Below the pieces are notes generated by a model, which was not told the DNA's origin, did not search any database, and worked only from the letters and a program-made list of their open reading frames with translations. A stretch of 64,000 bases of DNA from Corticium candelabrum (Eukaryota > Porifera > Homoscleromorpha > Homosclerophorida > Plakinidae), in contig NC_085092.1 of NCBI RefSeq assembly GCF_963422355.1, positions 2,670,666-2,734,665 of the forward strand. Direction: 5' to 3'. Made by a program: the position numbers and the translations under genes. Within the stretch, counting starts at the first letter, position 1. Every line of letters starts with the position of its first letter. Shown piece by piece: positions 1 through 9,445 of this stretch.

Positions 1-960
1 CAAAGTTTTGTTGTTCAAAACCGAGACTTTTGCTCCAAGATCAATAACTAAGTTGATTTTTGCCTTCACAATCTCACATTCACACGTTTTGTAATCCATA
101 TTTGAAGTGGTGCCAATGACCTGAAGTACTGAGATGTCCTCTATAGCAATGACTTGTTTCTGTCTTGGCGGTATGTCACTCTTAGATCTACAGCACCGCG
201 CATAATGGTTTTTCTTCCGGCATTTAAGACACTCTTTCCCCCAAGCTGGACAATCTGACTCTCCTCCTCGATGTCCTCGTAGACCACAGCTACCACACCA
301 AAACACTGCTGATGTACCAGCTCCAGCACCTTGATAGTCAGTTCGGCGTCTTAACTTCACCGCACTAGCCACCCTTCTTACGCTGGTCGTTTCAACCTTA
401 CCGACTTCAGCAAAACGCGGCACCACTACACCGTCAATGGTTTTTGCCTCTGCTATGGCTTCTTTCACGTGAGCACCGCCTCGTCACAAGCTATAGTATC
501 CTTCTCCATCGACAACCGCTTCCTAATACGTGAATGTAATGTCTTTCTATTAATTGGTCTCGAATCAACTCGTCATGCATGACTCCAAAGCGACATGTAG
601 CTGCTAGGTCCAGTAGTGCGGCGACATATTTTCTAACTGACTCACCTTGTTGTGACTTCTGCCAAACTTGATCCGTTCTACCATCACGTTTTTCTTTGCT
701 CCGAAATATTCAGTCAATTTTTCTCGTGTGGCCGTGTACGTCTCTGTTACTCCAAGTGTTGCGAAAACGCGTTGACCTTCTAATACCAGACAGTGAAGCA
801 ATACCGCCCTTTTCCTTTCTTGAGGAATGTTGCTAGAACTAAGACCAAAAACTTTCATGTACATATTGAACGCCGACAACCAAGTACGCCAATCGGTCTG
901 TGGTTCACCAGGTTGCGGTAGAAAGGGCGCTGGGGTGTACACCCGGAACCTGTATCCTCG
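1..960 (-). pseudogene. Ty3/gypsy gag-protease fragment, decayed and cut by the window edge
   Basis: Reading leftward, a gag start codon at 942 opens a 112-codon stretch beginning MYTPAPFLPQPGEP, with the PGEP...W..W signature of retrotransposon capsid proteins. The frame is lost near 640, but the capsid continues in other frames (an LDLAATCRFG-like segment near 600). Between about 330 and 190 lie two zinc knuckles: a C-x2-C-x4-H-x6-C type and a second with C-x2-C-x4-H. The protease region at 1-60 reads IDLGAKVSVL, so the usual D-T/S-G-A active-site motif has become D-L-G-A. At least two frameshifts plus this change argue for a dead copy. Reverse transcriptase would lie beyond the left edge. 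It is not the same family as the two Ty3 elements further right: its capsid resembles a different lineage. Confidence 0.75.
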
Positions 961-1150
961 TCGCCATTATGCAGTATCGTAACACAACAACCACTTATTT
1001 GTTAACACAACCGACTATCTACAAACACCGCAAAACTCATATGACTCAACTCCCCCTTCTCTAAGTCTCGTATCCTCTAATCCATATACCCGTATATCAC
1101 ACACAGTTACTGCACAAATCTTCCACCATGTATCGGAATCTATTACGTCA
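950..1150 (-). repeat. Probable primer-binding site and 5' LTR of the left-edge Ty3 element
   Basis: On the minus strand TGGCGACGAGGATACAGG (967-950) has the form of a primer-binding site starting with TGG just upstream of gag. The 5' LTR should lie immediately right of it, from about 970. Similarity to the host segment at 40200 resumes near 1160, which limits the LTR to under about 190 bp. No partner LTR is in the window, so the boundaries are unresolved. Confidence 0.35.
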
Positions 1151-1159
1151 TTTCGTTGT

Positions 1160-2130
1160 TCTTGTTGTCTCAAGAAGAGACGGTGGACAACTTTTCTGGT
1201 CTTTCGGGAAGTCACAGTCAATTGCGAGAGTGGGCAACTCAAGTGTACAGTGCTCGTCATATTGAGCAGCCTTTCGTGAGTAACGACGACTACTCTCTTT
1301 CACAATAATTCTTTATAAAAATGAGGTTATAGCGGGTCTGGTCATCCCGTATATACCTTCGTATGAATTGCAACTATATATGCATACACTATATATGGCC
1401 GTGTCGAGGATGTTCAGGGATATGGTGAGTCCAATGAATGTTCCTTTTGTACAGGGACGTTACTGCAGAGTTTGCTCGTTACGCCGTGATGGTGCATAGT
1501 TGCACTATATATGACTGGCGTGTTTATTGACACAGCGTGAACTTAACACTCCACTCAGAACAGACATTCGGTGACTTTGTTGAGCCTCAAATATTGATCT
1601 AACCGGTAAAATTATTCGATTTGCGAAACCTTGCTAAGTGTTCAAAAACCGCACTTACTGAGGTTTGGGAGTGCAGGGCCACCCGCTATTGTATAACGCC
1701 GTTGAGACTGTATGCGGTTAGATCAGGTTGGTCGCATCGTGGAAGACATTTGGCAGGCAAGATTATAGGCTTACATTTTTGTTCGCACAATCGGCTCTCG
1801 TGTATTTGTGGTTGGTATCATGCAGCAAGTATACGTACTACTCCGTTCTAACAAAAAGTTGTTGACTGCGTGCGCTCAACTACATCATCTTGATCATCTC
1901 ATCTCATCTAGCGATTGAAACGGTCTCACTGCTATAGTAATCTTCAACCGCCGGCTGGCGCTTGATTCTATATAGCAGTTGGAGAAGCACGCCAACTAAT
2001 GCAACGTTGTTCTTGTCTCTGTAAAATGCATCAGAAAGTGTCTTTGGATTTAGATCAGAGATTATGTGCGGGTGAAGCTTTGAACTTCCAGACCAGAGAG
2101 CACGCGCAGCGCGCAAAGGTACTAAAATGA
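1160..2130. repeat. Host duplicated segment, left copy
   Basis: This non-coding stretch is a diverged copy of DNA at about 40200-40690 plus 43171-43640. Shared blocks include GTGAGTAACGACGA (1277 and 40355), GCCGTGTCGAG (1398 and 40475), ACTGAGGTTTGGGAGTGCAG (1657 and 43229) and TGTCTTTGGATTTAGATCAG near 2040 and 43600. No convincing coding sequence is present; the open frame at 1621-1851 is not supported by the second copy. Confidence 0.7.
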
Positions 2131-2289
2131 TTTCGGAAATAGTCTTCTAAGCCAATCAGCGTCTTAGAACCGAAATGTCTGTTGTAAACTCTGGTTGCTT
2201 TAGCAGTAATTGGTTATGTTGAGTGCACAAATGCTGATTGCGTGCATGTGAAATCCGCGTGGGCGGCTAAGATTACGCCAGAACCGTGA

Positions 2290-2580
2290 TGAGGACGCCA
2301 GAGCTGTGATGAGCACGCACACATATTAGGTTTAGTTTCAGCTTCAGTTCTTCGATCTTATTAAGCTTGCGGTAACAGGAAATGCACAGCAGCGTCGCCA
2401 GACCATCACCTTTGACAACTGTTCGAGAAGTAGTCTTGCTAGTCAAACGGTGTGTCAAGCTAGCGGTCTGCCGAAAAACCGAAGAGTCGTCGTTTCATGC
2501 CGTCCACCAAGATATCGCCGCAAACACGACGGACGTCTCTTCTTCGTTCGTGAGATATGGCATTTACAAATGATATGGTA
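2290..2580 (-). pseudogene. Fragment of a ZAD-like / two-CxxC-pair domain protein
   Basis: On the minus strand one frame reads RRVCGDILVDGMKRRLFGFS from near 2535, then after a one-base shift another reads LATLLCISCYRKLNKIEEL near 2400-2345. Together they give C-x-x-C-like cysteines at both ends of a segment of about 75 residues, the layout of ZAD-type zinc-binding domains that precede C2H2 fingers or coiled coils in animal proteins. Only this domain is visible and it is frameshifted, so it is either one exon of a broken gene or a processed fragment. No partner exons were recognised. The family assignment is by motif resemblance only. Confidence 0.35.
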
Positions 2581-2803
2581 ATCTAGGTAAAACTATCCCA
2601 CTCTGCTAGACTACCATCTAGCATCGCTTTCGATAAATACTTTCGAAATCATTTGAGTATCTATCGTTTTGGTCTAGACTAGAGTTTGCCCGCTCTCTGG
2701 TCTGGAAGTTCGTGGCTAGTGCGGGTGGTGAGCGCACATAGCGCAATTCATGCGCAACGTATCCTTGACCTAGAGAGGTTGCAGGGCAAGGTGATATGGA
2801 GAC

Positions 2804-2964
2804 TGTACTATTGGGTTCTTGGTGAGAGACACCGAGTGACTGTCTGTCTACCCTTGAACACAACTGTATTCACACAAAAAAAAAGGCTAAACGTACACTT
2901 AACGATATACGCGGTTATGTTCCCCCACAGGAGTGGCCAACACAATACAGTAACCTCTATTACA
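2804..2964 (-). repeat. 3' LTR of Ty3 element A
   Basis: A 161-bp terminal repeat matching 9283-9445. On the plus strand it starts TGTACTATTGGGTTCTTGG and ends CTCTATTACA. Several substitutions and small indels separate the two LTRs. It lies beyond the integrase end of the element, so it is the 3' LTR in the element's own orientation. Confidence 0.85.
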
Positions 2965-2977
2965 TCCCCCTTTCTCA
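2965..2977 (-). other. Polypurine tract of Ty3 element A
   Basis: On the minus strand the sequence just before the 3' LTR is GAGAAAGGGGGA, a purine run directly abutting the LTR as expected for the plus-strand primer of reverse transcription. Confidence 0.75.
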
Positions 2978-3059
2978 AGTCAGTAAACTGCCTTACCAAC
3001 ATCTCCCTTCTCAAAGCATGCAACTCTACTTTTACTTTCTATAAGTCTAAACGTTTAGG

Positions 3060-3345
3060 AGTCACTACTCCTTGACCTGAGTGTTGGTGAATTCTGTCGG
3101 ACTCGGCATTCTTGGGTAGTAGATGTAGATGTTTTAGTTTGCTGATGTGCTGAGTCGAAGTGGTGTTGGGGTGTCTTCGCTTGAATCTCCTCCTCCTGTT
3201 GTGATGGTGGAATGTTCACTAGATGTTGCCTATTTCTTCGAACCGCTGTAAAATGGCGTTTGCAGCCGATAGGACTTTGGTGTTGACTCATCTTGTAACA
3301 CTTTTCCCATATCTTGCCGGTCTGTCACCCAAACAGTAGTGGCTT
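3060..3345 (-). pseudogene. Integrase C-terminal tail of Ty3 element A, cut off by the hAT
   Basis: Reading leftward from 3345, one frame gives TTVWVTDRQDMGKVL...TPKSYRLQTP, then after a shift VRRNRQHLVNIP. The intact element B has VWITSGKEPAQGTIVG...TPRSYVIKT...VRRNRGHLKAIP in the same order, so this is the distal end of the same protein. The upstream integrase part lies at 5657 and beyond, on the other side of the hAT insertion. A frameshift near 3245 separates the two tail motifs. Confidence 0.75.
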
Positions 3346-3583
3346 TAGTTAAAGGTTTCATCATGGTTCTTAACCTTGTTGGAGGTACTGACCCCCACCA
3401 GTTTCATATGCGCATTCACCGAACCCTTCTTAATTGGAAAAATAATATTCAAAACATAGTCATAGGTATATATTTTACTGGTTCACAAAATGAACCGTGC
3501 ATCAACATCAGTGTTCAAAGAACAAAACCATTAAAACATGATTTTCACACAAAAAAAGCATAATAATGAATATTTACTGCAAA

Positions 3584-5389
3584 TCAGCGTGACTTCTGCT
3601 GTTGCCTTTCAGAGACCAGTTCAGAAATGCGCGGCTTCACCTTGGCAAGTGCCACTCTCATGTCATTTTCGCAACAAAGTCTGTTCCTTTTCTTCGTTTT
3701 TATGTCCAGCATCCTCGAAAAGGATTGCTTGCAAAGATATGTTGTAACAAACGGTATGAAAATCTCCAGAGCTTTCTTAGCAATAACAGGGTACGTTACC
3801 ATTTGTTGACACCAAAACGTTGAGAGCGTTGTTGTTCTGAAGAGTTGCTGTTGAACCTGGCTCTGCTGAATTTCAATGATTTCATCGAGGTATTCATCAT
3901 TGACATCTGTTGTCTCAACACTAAACGTGAACGGCTGTCTCACCCATGCTGGATATGACTCTCTTGTAGGAAAGTATCCGTCGAGAGACTTTGCAAGCTC
4001 ATCTAAGTGCGTGGCAATTGCTTGCTTCAGTTCCGCGGGTACAGAAATGTCTCCGATTCCAGATACATCTTCGATCTTACTTACACAGTCGTCCAGCAGG
4101 GGAAAGTTTGCGAAGTTATCGTTCTCTGTTCGTCGTTTCCATAACGGTAGCTTTTTTTGAAAAGCCTTCAGGTTTTCTTCCGCTTCGATGATGTTGACTC
4201 CACCGCCCTGCATCTGTTGATTGAGATGATTGAGAGCTGCGAAGATATCAGCCATGTACGCTAAAATGAGAATGAACTCAGAATTTTTTAAGCAATCTGC
4301 ATGACTATGTTGGTGCTCTTGCAAAAACAGGGCTAATTCCACACGCACGGCAAAAACACGATTTAGCACCTGTCCCCGGGATAACCACCGAACGTTAGAA
4401 TGGTACAGAAGTACCTCGAATTCAGAGCCCATTTCTTTACACAGCTCACTGAAGATGCAGTGCCTCAGAGCACTATTTCGCACATAGTTCACGCATTCCA
4501 CTACAATTTTTAATACTTCTGCCAGTTTTGGAGGCAAGGTTTTTGTTGCCAACGCATGCCTGTGCAGAATACAATGCGTAACAATGATGTGTGGTGCATC
4601 GGCTTTCACTAGCGCACCAAAACCAGACTTTCTTCCCAGCATGACTGGAGCTCCGTCCGAACAAACTGCAGAAACCATATCCCACGAAAGATTGTTGTCT
4701 TTGAAGTCATCCACAAGTTTCTTCACATCGGCTGCCTTAGTTGTTGTCGTAAGAGGCTTACAAAATAAAAAATCTTCCTTTATCACGTCGTCTTTCACAT
4801 AGCGCACAAATACAGCAAGCTGGCTTAGATTGGAAACGTCTGTGGTCTCGTCGAGTTGAAGGCTGAATTTTGCCGGGCTTGAAATCAGATCTGCAACTAC
4901 TTGAGCCAAAATTTCTTTGCTCATGTCCTCTATTCTGTCGCTAATGGTGTCATTTGAAAGAGGAATTTGGGATAACTTAACTTCAGTCGCTTTTCCCAGC
5001 ATGATATTCGCCATCTTCAACACAGTTGGTTTTATGAGTGTTTCACCAATGGTGTGTGGTTTGCCCTGCTTTGCGATCAGGTAAGCAACTTCGTACGATG
5101 CTGTGAGGATCGGTTTGTTGATGGGTACAAAGCCGAGAACAGGCAGAGTAGCCTTTTCATCGAATCTGGCTCTCTTCACCTTGAATTCAGCGAGCGTTGT
5201 GTTCTTGTATTGTCCATCTCCATGCAGCGTAAGGAAGTGTTCTCTTAGTTTTGCCGGTGCTAGACTAGAATTGCTCAACTTGGCATTGCAAATCATGTAG
5301 TTAGGACGTTGACTCCCATCACGTTCCGTTATACATGTGAATCCATATTGTACATATTCGTCCGACCACTTTCTTTTTTTGCTCGACAT
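3584..5389 (-). CDS. hAT (Buster/ZBED5-like) transposase, full-length open frame
   Basis: An uninterrupted 601-residue protein, about the usual length for this family. The N-terminus (residues 7-56) is a BED-type zinc finger: C34, H51 and H56 are in place, but the position of the first cysteine holds tyrosine (Y31), a likely one-base change that should weaken zinc binding. The catalytic region contains LDETTDVS (first Asp) and VCSDGAPVM (second Asp) followed by the helical insertion; WLSRGQVLNRVF is a conserved hAT block. The C-terminus has the hAT dimerisation segment, here SFSRMLDIKTKKRNRL. The transposase would cut and reinsert its own element. With terminal repeats at both ends it may be recently active, but the damaged finger and the left-end base loss suggest it no longer is. 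A domesticated host ZBED gene is less likely because the ends are present. Confidence 0.9.
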   Translation of the reverse strand: MSSKKRKWSDEYVQYGFTCITERDGSQRPNYMICNAKLSNSSLAPAKLREHFLTLHGDGQYKNTTLAEFKVKRARFDEKATLPVLGFVPINKPILTASYEVAYLIAKQGKPHTIGETLIKPTVLKMANIMLGKATEVKLSQIPLSNDTISDRIEDMSKEILAQVVADLISSPAKFSLQLDETTDVSNLSQLAVFVRYVKDDVIKEDFLFCKPLTTTTKAADVKKLVDDFKDNNLSWDMVSAVCSDGAPVMLGRKSGFGALVKADAPHIIVTHCILHRHALATKTLPPKLAEVLKIVVECVNYVRNSALRHCIFSELCKEMGSEFEVLLYHSNVRWLSRGQVLNRVFAVRVELALFLQEHQHSHADCLKNSEFILILAYMADIFAALNHLNQQMQGGGVNIIEAEENLKAFQKKLPLWKRRTENDNFANFPLLDDCVSKIEDVSGIGDISVPAELKQAIATHLDELAKSLDGYFPTRESYPAWVRQPFTFSVETTDVNDEYLDEIIEIQQSQVQQQLFRTTTLSTFWCQQMVTYPVIAKKALEIFIPFVTTYLCKQSFSRMLDIKTKKRNRLCCENDMRVALAKVKPRISELVSERQQQKSR

Positions 5390-5656
5390 AGTTAGTATGA
5401 AGGGATTAAAATATTAAGAATGAAATCACACGACGTACCATCACGACAGTCACAATTCGACTACTAAGCGCGCCAAATTTCCTGCAGCACAGATAGGCCA
5501 AGCGATGTTGCGTGATTACCTGCAGTCAATGATGGCCAAGCGGGGCGTGTCATCACGAATCATATGAGTCGGGTGTGTGTCTTGACCTCCGCCGGACCCC
5601 TGAGACTGACTCACCGAACCCCTGGGGTTCGATCGAACCCAGGTTAAGAACCACTG
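5390..5656. other. 5' non-coding end of the hAT element
   Basis: No gene. This holds the region between the transposase start codon and the terminal repeat at 5642-5656. It includes a palindromic AACCC...GGGTT stretch (GGGGTTCGATCGAACCC at 5633) just inside the terminus, a feature typical of Buster ends. A transposase promoter would lie here but no clear TATA box is seen. Confidence 0.5.
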
Positions 5657-6400
5657 CTTGAAGTTTAGTGGCATTTTGCTTGTCGAATCTTCTTTTTTGG
5701 TCTCCTTTACCGATTGCTTCTTTTGTTTGTATCTCCTTCCAAGGAAGCGCTCTTGGGTGTAAAACTTAAGGTAATTTCGGCACAACAGATTGAATCTGTC
5801 TTGCCATAAGTAATTCAGGTGGCAAATTCCGTTCGCTAGTGGTGTAGCTCGATATGCCAATAATGCTAAATATGGATCTGTTGCTTTCTTGAAAAGAGTC
5901 TTCACAGTTCTGCACATCCGCTCAGCCTCTCCATTACTCTGAGGGTGTAGCGGACTGCTAGTAATATGCGAAGATTTGTATTTGCCTGCGAATTTGCAAA
6001 TGCGGCAGAAGAATACTGAGGCCCATTGTCTGATCGAACTTCTTCGGGAATTCCGTGTCGGGAAAAGAACGATTTCATGTGTTTAATCACAATATTTGAT
6101 GTCGCATCTGATGGTTTCACTATTTCTGGATACCTTGACATATAGTCTACGACGAGAAGATACGAATGTCCCTTCCATTCGAAGAGATCAGTTCCGACAC
6201 ATTGCCCGGGACGACTTTGTCAAAGGTGTTGGAATGAGAGGTTCAGCTTTACTGCTGCGCTCTTTGCTGCAAACTGTGCAGTTCTCCACGGTCTCTTTCA
6301 ATTGAGAACTCATTCCTGGCTACCACACTGCTGCTGCGCGCGATCCAAAGTCTTTGTGATACCCATGTGACCTGTGTGGAGTATCTTTGTAACCTCATCT
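5657..6400 (-). pseudogene. Integrase region of Ty3 element A
   Basis: Minus-strand frames carry the integrase core in pieces: SRYPEIVKPSDATSNIVIKH and HGIPEEVRSDNGPQYSS (second catalytic Asp) at 5990-6141, then GEAERMCRTVKTLFKK (catalytic Glu region) and LLAYRATPLANG at 5800-5940. A zinc-site CTVC is visible near 6280. Frames change near 5925 and 6150. The protein is abruptly interrupted at 5657 by the hAT and resumes at 3345. Confidence 0.8.
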
Positions 6401-6764
6401 CGTAATGCTTTTGAAATAATCCGATTGCCTCTTAGAAGTAATCTATCTTGGAATGACAATTCTGAGAATACAGAATATTACTTCTTGATTGGACCCTTCA
6501 ACAAGTGTTTAGCTGGCCATCCCTGTATGCAATATCGATTCAATTTATTGTATTTGTTTTCTGCATTCTGTCTGTCCCGTATGTCTTTCAGTCATTTTTC
6601 CGTCACAGGAAGATGGTTGATGATAAGTTCGACAGAGGATTCAGATGCTTTTTTCAATTCATGGGATGATTCCGTAGTTTCTGCACTGGACTTCTGGACA
6701 ATGTATCAAGCGTGAAATTTCTCTTTCCTGATACATGACTTATTGAGAAGTTGTATCGCATCAG
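6401..6764 (-). pseudogene. Decayed RNase H-integrase linker of Ty3 element A
   Basis: This 364-bp stretch lies between recognisable RNase H and integrase motifs and should encode the linker and start of the integrase zinc domain. I see no continuous frame here, only short pieces, so it is treated as degenerate pol. The plus-strand frame at 6374-6715 is not supported by any motif. Confidence 0.5.
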
Positions 6765-8064
6765 TCAAAGCCTGAATCTCTGAATACGTATTGGTAACTC
6801 ATCCAACCTCTTGCTTGAACTAAGTAAAGAAACTAGAGGCTTGTGGTCTGTCTCCATCTGAAATCTCATACCGTAAAGATATTCACTGAAACGCTCACAT
6901 GCCCATGTAACGGCCAAAGCTTCTATCTCTATTTGTGCGTATTCTTGCCCAGTGGGAGTCATAGACCTCGTTCCATATGCTATCGGTTTGAAGTCTCCTG
7001 TGTCCTGTCTCTCCTGTATGACAGCACTTAAGCCAAGAGATGACGCGTCAGCTGACACCACGATCTCTGGAGTGGGTGTATACAAAGCAAAACAGGTGGT
7101 TTTATGAGATCCCCTTTGATCTTCTGCTGTTGATTGCGGGGATTCCCAGATCCAAGCATTCTGTTTGCTTATAAGTTTTCGCAGCGGTTCCGTTTTCTCT
7201 GCCAAGTTTGGAATGAACTTGCCAAAATGGTTCACCATACCAAGGACACGTCTCACTTCACCTGTGTAGGTTGGTTCTTTCAATTGTAACACAGCTTTCA
7301 CTTTGTCAGGGTCGCTCCTGATCCCATTCTGATCAATGACTTGTCCCAAGAAATTAATCTTTGGAACAGAAAACGCACACCTCTGTCGATTAGGTCTAAC
7401 TCCTGACTTCCTAAGTTTCTCCAAAACCTTGCGGAGTCGAGAATCATGTTCTTCTTGTGGACTTCCATAGATTAAGGTATCATCCATAAGACATACAGTT
7501 TCTTCCATTCCAAACAGAATGTTAGACATTCGACGTTGAAACAATTCAGAAGCTGATGAAATTCCAAATGGGAGTCTGTTGAAGCAGAATCTTCCAAATG
7601 GTGTTATGAAAGTGGTGAGAAGTGCGGAATTGTTGGACAATGGTATTTGCCAGAATCCGCTGTTGGCGTCCAGTTTTGTAAACATTTTACCTCCAGCCAA
7701 TTGACCCATTATGTAGTCTACAGAAGGTAACATCAAACGCTCTCTGCATAACCTCTCATTTAGTCTTGACAAATTTGCGCATATTGGGACTCTTCCTCCT
7801 GATTTTTCCACTACAACTAAGCCCAAACACCAATCAGTTGGCGTCTCAACTTGAGAAATCACTCCCTCCTTCAGCATTCTTTAAAGCTTTGTCTCCACTT
7901 CTTTCATTAGTGGCAGCGGCACACGTCGGCGAGTGGACAAAGCAAAAGGTGTTGCGTTGTCTTTCAGCTTGATAACCTACTCTCCTTCTAGTTTTCCCAG
8001 ACCTTGGAATAGTTGAGGAACTCGTTTTGGACTGACCCTGACGGTTGTCTCGCTGCTGAATCAA
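6765..8064 (-). pseudogene. Reverse transcriptase and RNase H of Ty3 element A
   Basis: A 370-codon open piece (7877-6765) starts within the RT fingers (LKEGVISQVETPTDW), carries LDANSGFWQIPL (first catalytic Asp), RLPFGISSASELFQRRM and the LMDD catalytic box within CLMDDTLIYG. RNase H follows with VVSADASSLGL, IEIEALAVTWACERF and ETDHKPLVSLL. Upstream sequence to about 8064 holds the RT start in a different frame, so the polyprotein is frameshifted near 7880. The frame closes at 6765 instead of running into integrase. The enzyme would have copied element RNA into DNA. Confidence 0.85.
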
Positions 8065-8264
8065 TTTTCTTTAGCTATTTAAGGCTCTCGATTGCAGGCC
8101 GCCCCAATAACGCCCGTTCAACGCCACGCATCACGTAAACCTCCTGCTGTGATGACCTCTGGCGGTATTGTAATCTTGCGGCAAACTTACCACGAACATG
8201 CAGCACATTATTTCCGGGCTCTCTCAGTCTGGTTCCTGTTGGTTGTAGCTTTGTTGCAATGTTT

Positions 8265-8345
8265 CGAAACAGACTGTGGGATCACGGTAACGTCCGCCCC
8301 AGAGTCTATTCTAAATGCGACTGGAACATCATTTAACGTACCTTG
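8265..8345 (-). pseudogene. Aspartic protease motif of Ty3 element A
   Basis: On the minus strand the frame through 8330-8270 reads VAFRIDSGADVTVIP, the D-S-G-A active-site loop of a retroviral-type protease with flanking hydrophobic strands. It lies between the gag zinc knuckles and the reverse transcriptase, as in element B (KLDTGAEVTVI). No continuous frame joins it to either neighbour. Confidence 0.7.
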
Positions 8346-8469
8346 AACCATCCATGCTTGCATTGTTTAGATATGCTTTCATTATGCAGTGAGAAAAGAT
8401 TACCGTACGCTCCAAATCCTTCAAATACCGTTGAGACCTTACTTGTCCTGCAGACACGCGCATAGTGTC

Positions 8470-9243
8470 CCAAATTCCCGCACTCATGTCATTTCACGTT
8501 AATCGCAGGACACCGTCCTGTACTGTGTGTAGGTTCTGCGCCGCACCTCTGACATGTACTTCCTGGTGTGCTCGTTTGCTTTTTGCTCACTCGACGAGCT
8601 TGAAAATGCGCCGGCTTGCTTTCTCATTGCCCTTTTAGCGATCGCTTTGCGCGGCGTATTTGAGATGCTTCCATCCCTGTTGGCTTCTGAGGTTCCAAGG
8701 GTAGCTCATTTCTAACAACAGTCTGCAGCCATTTTACAGCTTCGCTCTGACGAGATTTTGTTATTGCCGCCGAAAGAGCCAAATCTGAGTTCATCTGCAA
8801 CGCTTCCGATAACTTTGCATCCTGCAACCCTACCACCAGGTGATCGCGAATGAGCTCTTCGCGGAGGGTCCCAAACTCACAATGCTCCGCCAAGCTGTAC
8901 AACGCTGTGATGAATGTCTCGACCTGTTCATCCATCGTCTGGCGTCGTTGGTTGAATTTCGCCCTTTCATAGATCACGGTTCGTTTCTTTACCAAGTAGC
9001 CATCTAGCACTGCCTTGACGTCTGCATATCTCGTTCTCTGCTCCTCGGTGAGGGTGAGACACGCTAGAACATCTTCTGCTTGAGCGCCCATGGAGTACAC
9101 GAGTGTACTGACCTGCATTGCGTCTTCGTTCTCCGCGAGGCTTGAAGCTGTTCGGAATCTCTCAAATCTGGACTCCATCCTGGCCATTGCTCAGGGGACG
9201 AGAAGTCGAAGTTCTCTGGAAGTGCAACCTGGAACGTAGCCAT
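8470..9243 (-). pseudogene. Gag of Ty3 element A
   Basis: The start codon at 9243 (MATFQVALPENFDFSSPEQW) lies 40 bp inside the 5' LTR. A shift near 9180 breaks the frame, which continues in 9187-8624 as RFERFRTASSLAENEDAMQVS through to ELIRDHLVVGLQDAKLSEALQ, colinear with gag of element B. Near 8550-8470 are the zinc knuckles: the first is C-x2-C, the second reads HECGNLGHYARVC, so its first cysteine is lost, and a TGA stop lies between them. This gag cannot be made as one protein. Confidence 0.8.
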
Positions 9244-9263
9244 CGCCGGTAGTTCTCTAGAGT

Positions 9264-9282
9264 TACTCCACTCGGGACACCA
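9264..9282 (-). other. Primer-binding site of Ty3 element A
   Basis: Immediately internal to the 5' LTR the minus strand reads TGGTGTCCCGAGTGGAGTA, beginning with the TGG that pairs with a tRNA CCA end. The exact tRNA was not determined. Element B has TGGTGACAGGAGTGGGATT in the same place, so the two elements probably use related primers. Confidence 0.65.
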
Positions 9283-9445
9283 TGTACTATTGGGTTCTTG
9301 GTGGGAGACACAGAGTGATCGTCTACCCTTGCACAAACTGTATTCACACACAGAAAAGCCCCCAGGCTAAACATACACTTAACCATAACGCCGTTATGGT
9401 CCCTCCCATAGGAGTGGCCTGCACAATACAGTAACTTCTATTACA
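9283..9445 (-). repeat. 5' LTR of Ty3 element A
   Basis: A 163-bp repeat pairing with 2804-2964. It begins TGTACTATTGGGTTCTTGG and ends CTTCTATTACA on the plus strand. It would carry the promoter for the minus-strand element. Confidence 0.85.

Larger units (their letters stand above)
3362..5656 (-). mobile_element. hAT transposon, Buster/ZBED5-like, inserted in Ty3 element A
   Basis: The right end, read on the minus strand, starts CAGTGGTTCTTAACC; the left end reads CATGGTTCTTAACC on the plus strand, a short terminal inverted repeat with one base missing on the left. Similarity between the two ends extends inward (GGAGGT...CATATG on both), with a gap in the left copy. The element contains one long transposase frame. 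The integrase of Ty3 element A continues on both sides, showing nesting. No convincing 8-bp target duplication is seen (GGTTTCAT left, CTTGAAGT right). Confidence 0.85.
2804..9445 (-). mobile_element. Ty3/gypsy LTR retrotransposon A, old, with nested hAT
   Basis: Both LTRs are present and begin TGTACTATTGGG and end TATTACA on the plus strand. The internal part encodes, on the minus strand, gag (from 9243), protease, reverse transcriptase, RNase H and integrase, all broken by stops and frameshifts. Flanks are GAGAC (2799-2803) and GAGGC (9446-9450), a plausible 5-bp target duplication with one change. Without the 2.3-kb hAT insertion it would be about 4.35 kb. The LTRs differ at many positions by eye, so the insertion is old. 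Gene order and motifs match the mag/K02A2.6-like group, the same broad group as element B. Confidence 0.9.

Noticed and set aside
3876..5300. Plus-strand frames opposite the hAT transposase
   Set aside because: They are antisense shadows of the 601-codon transposase.
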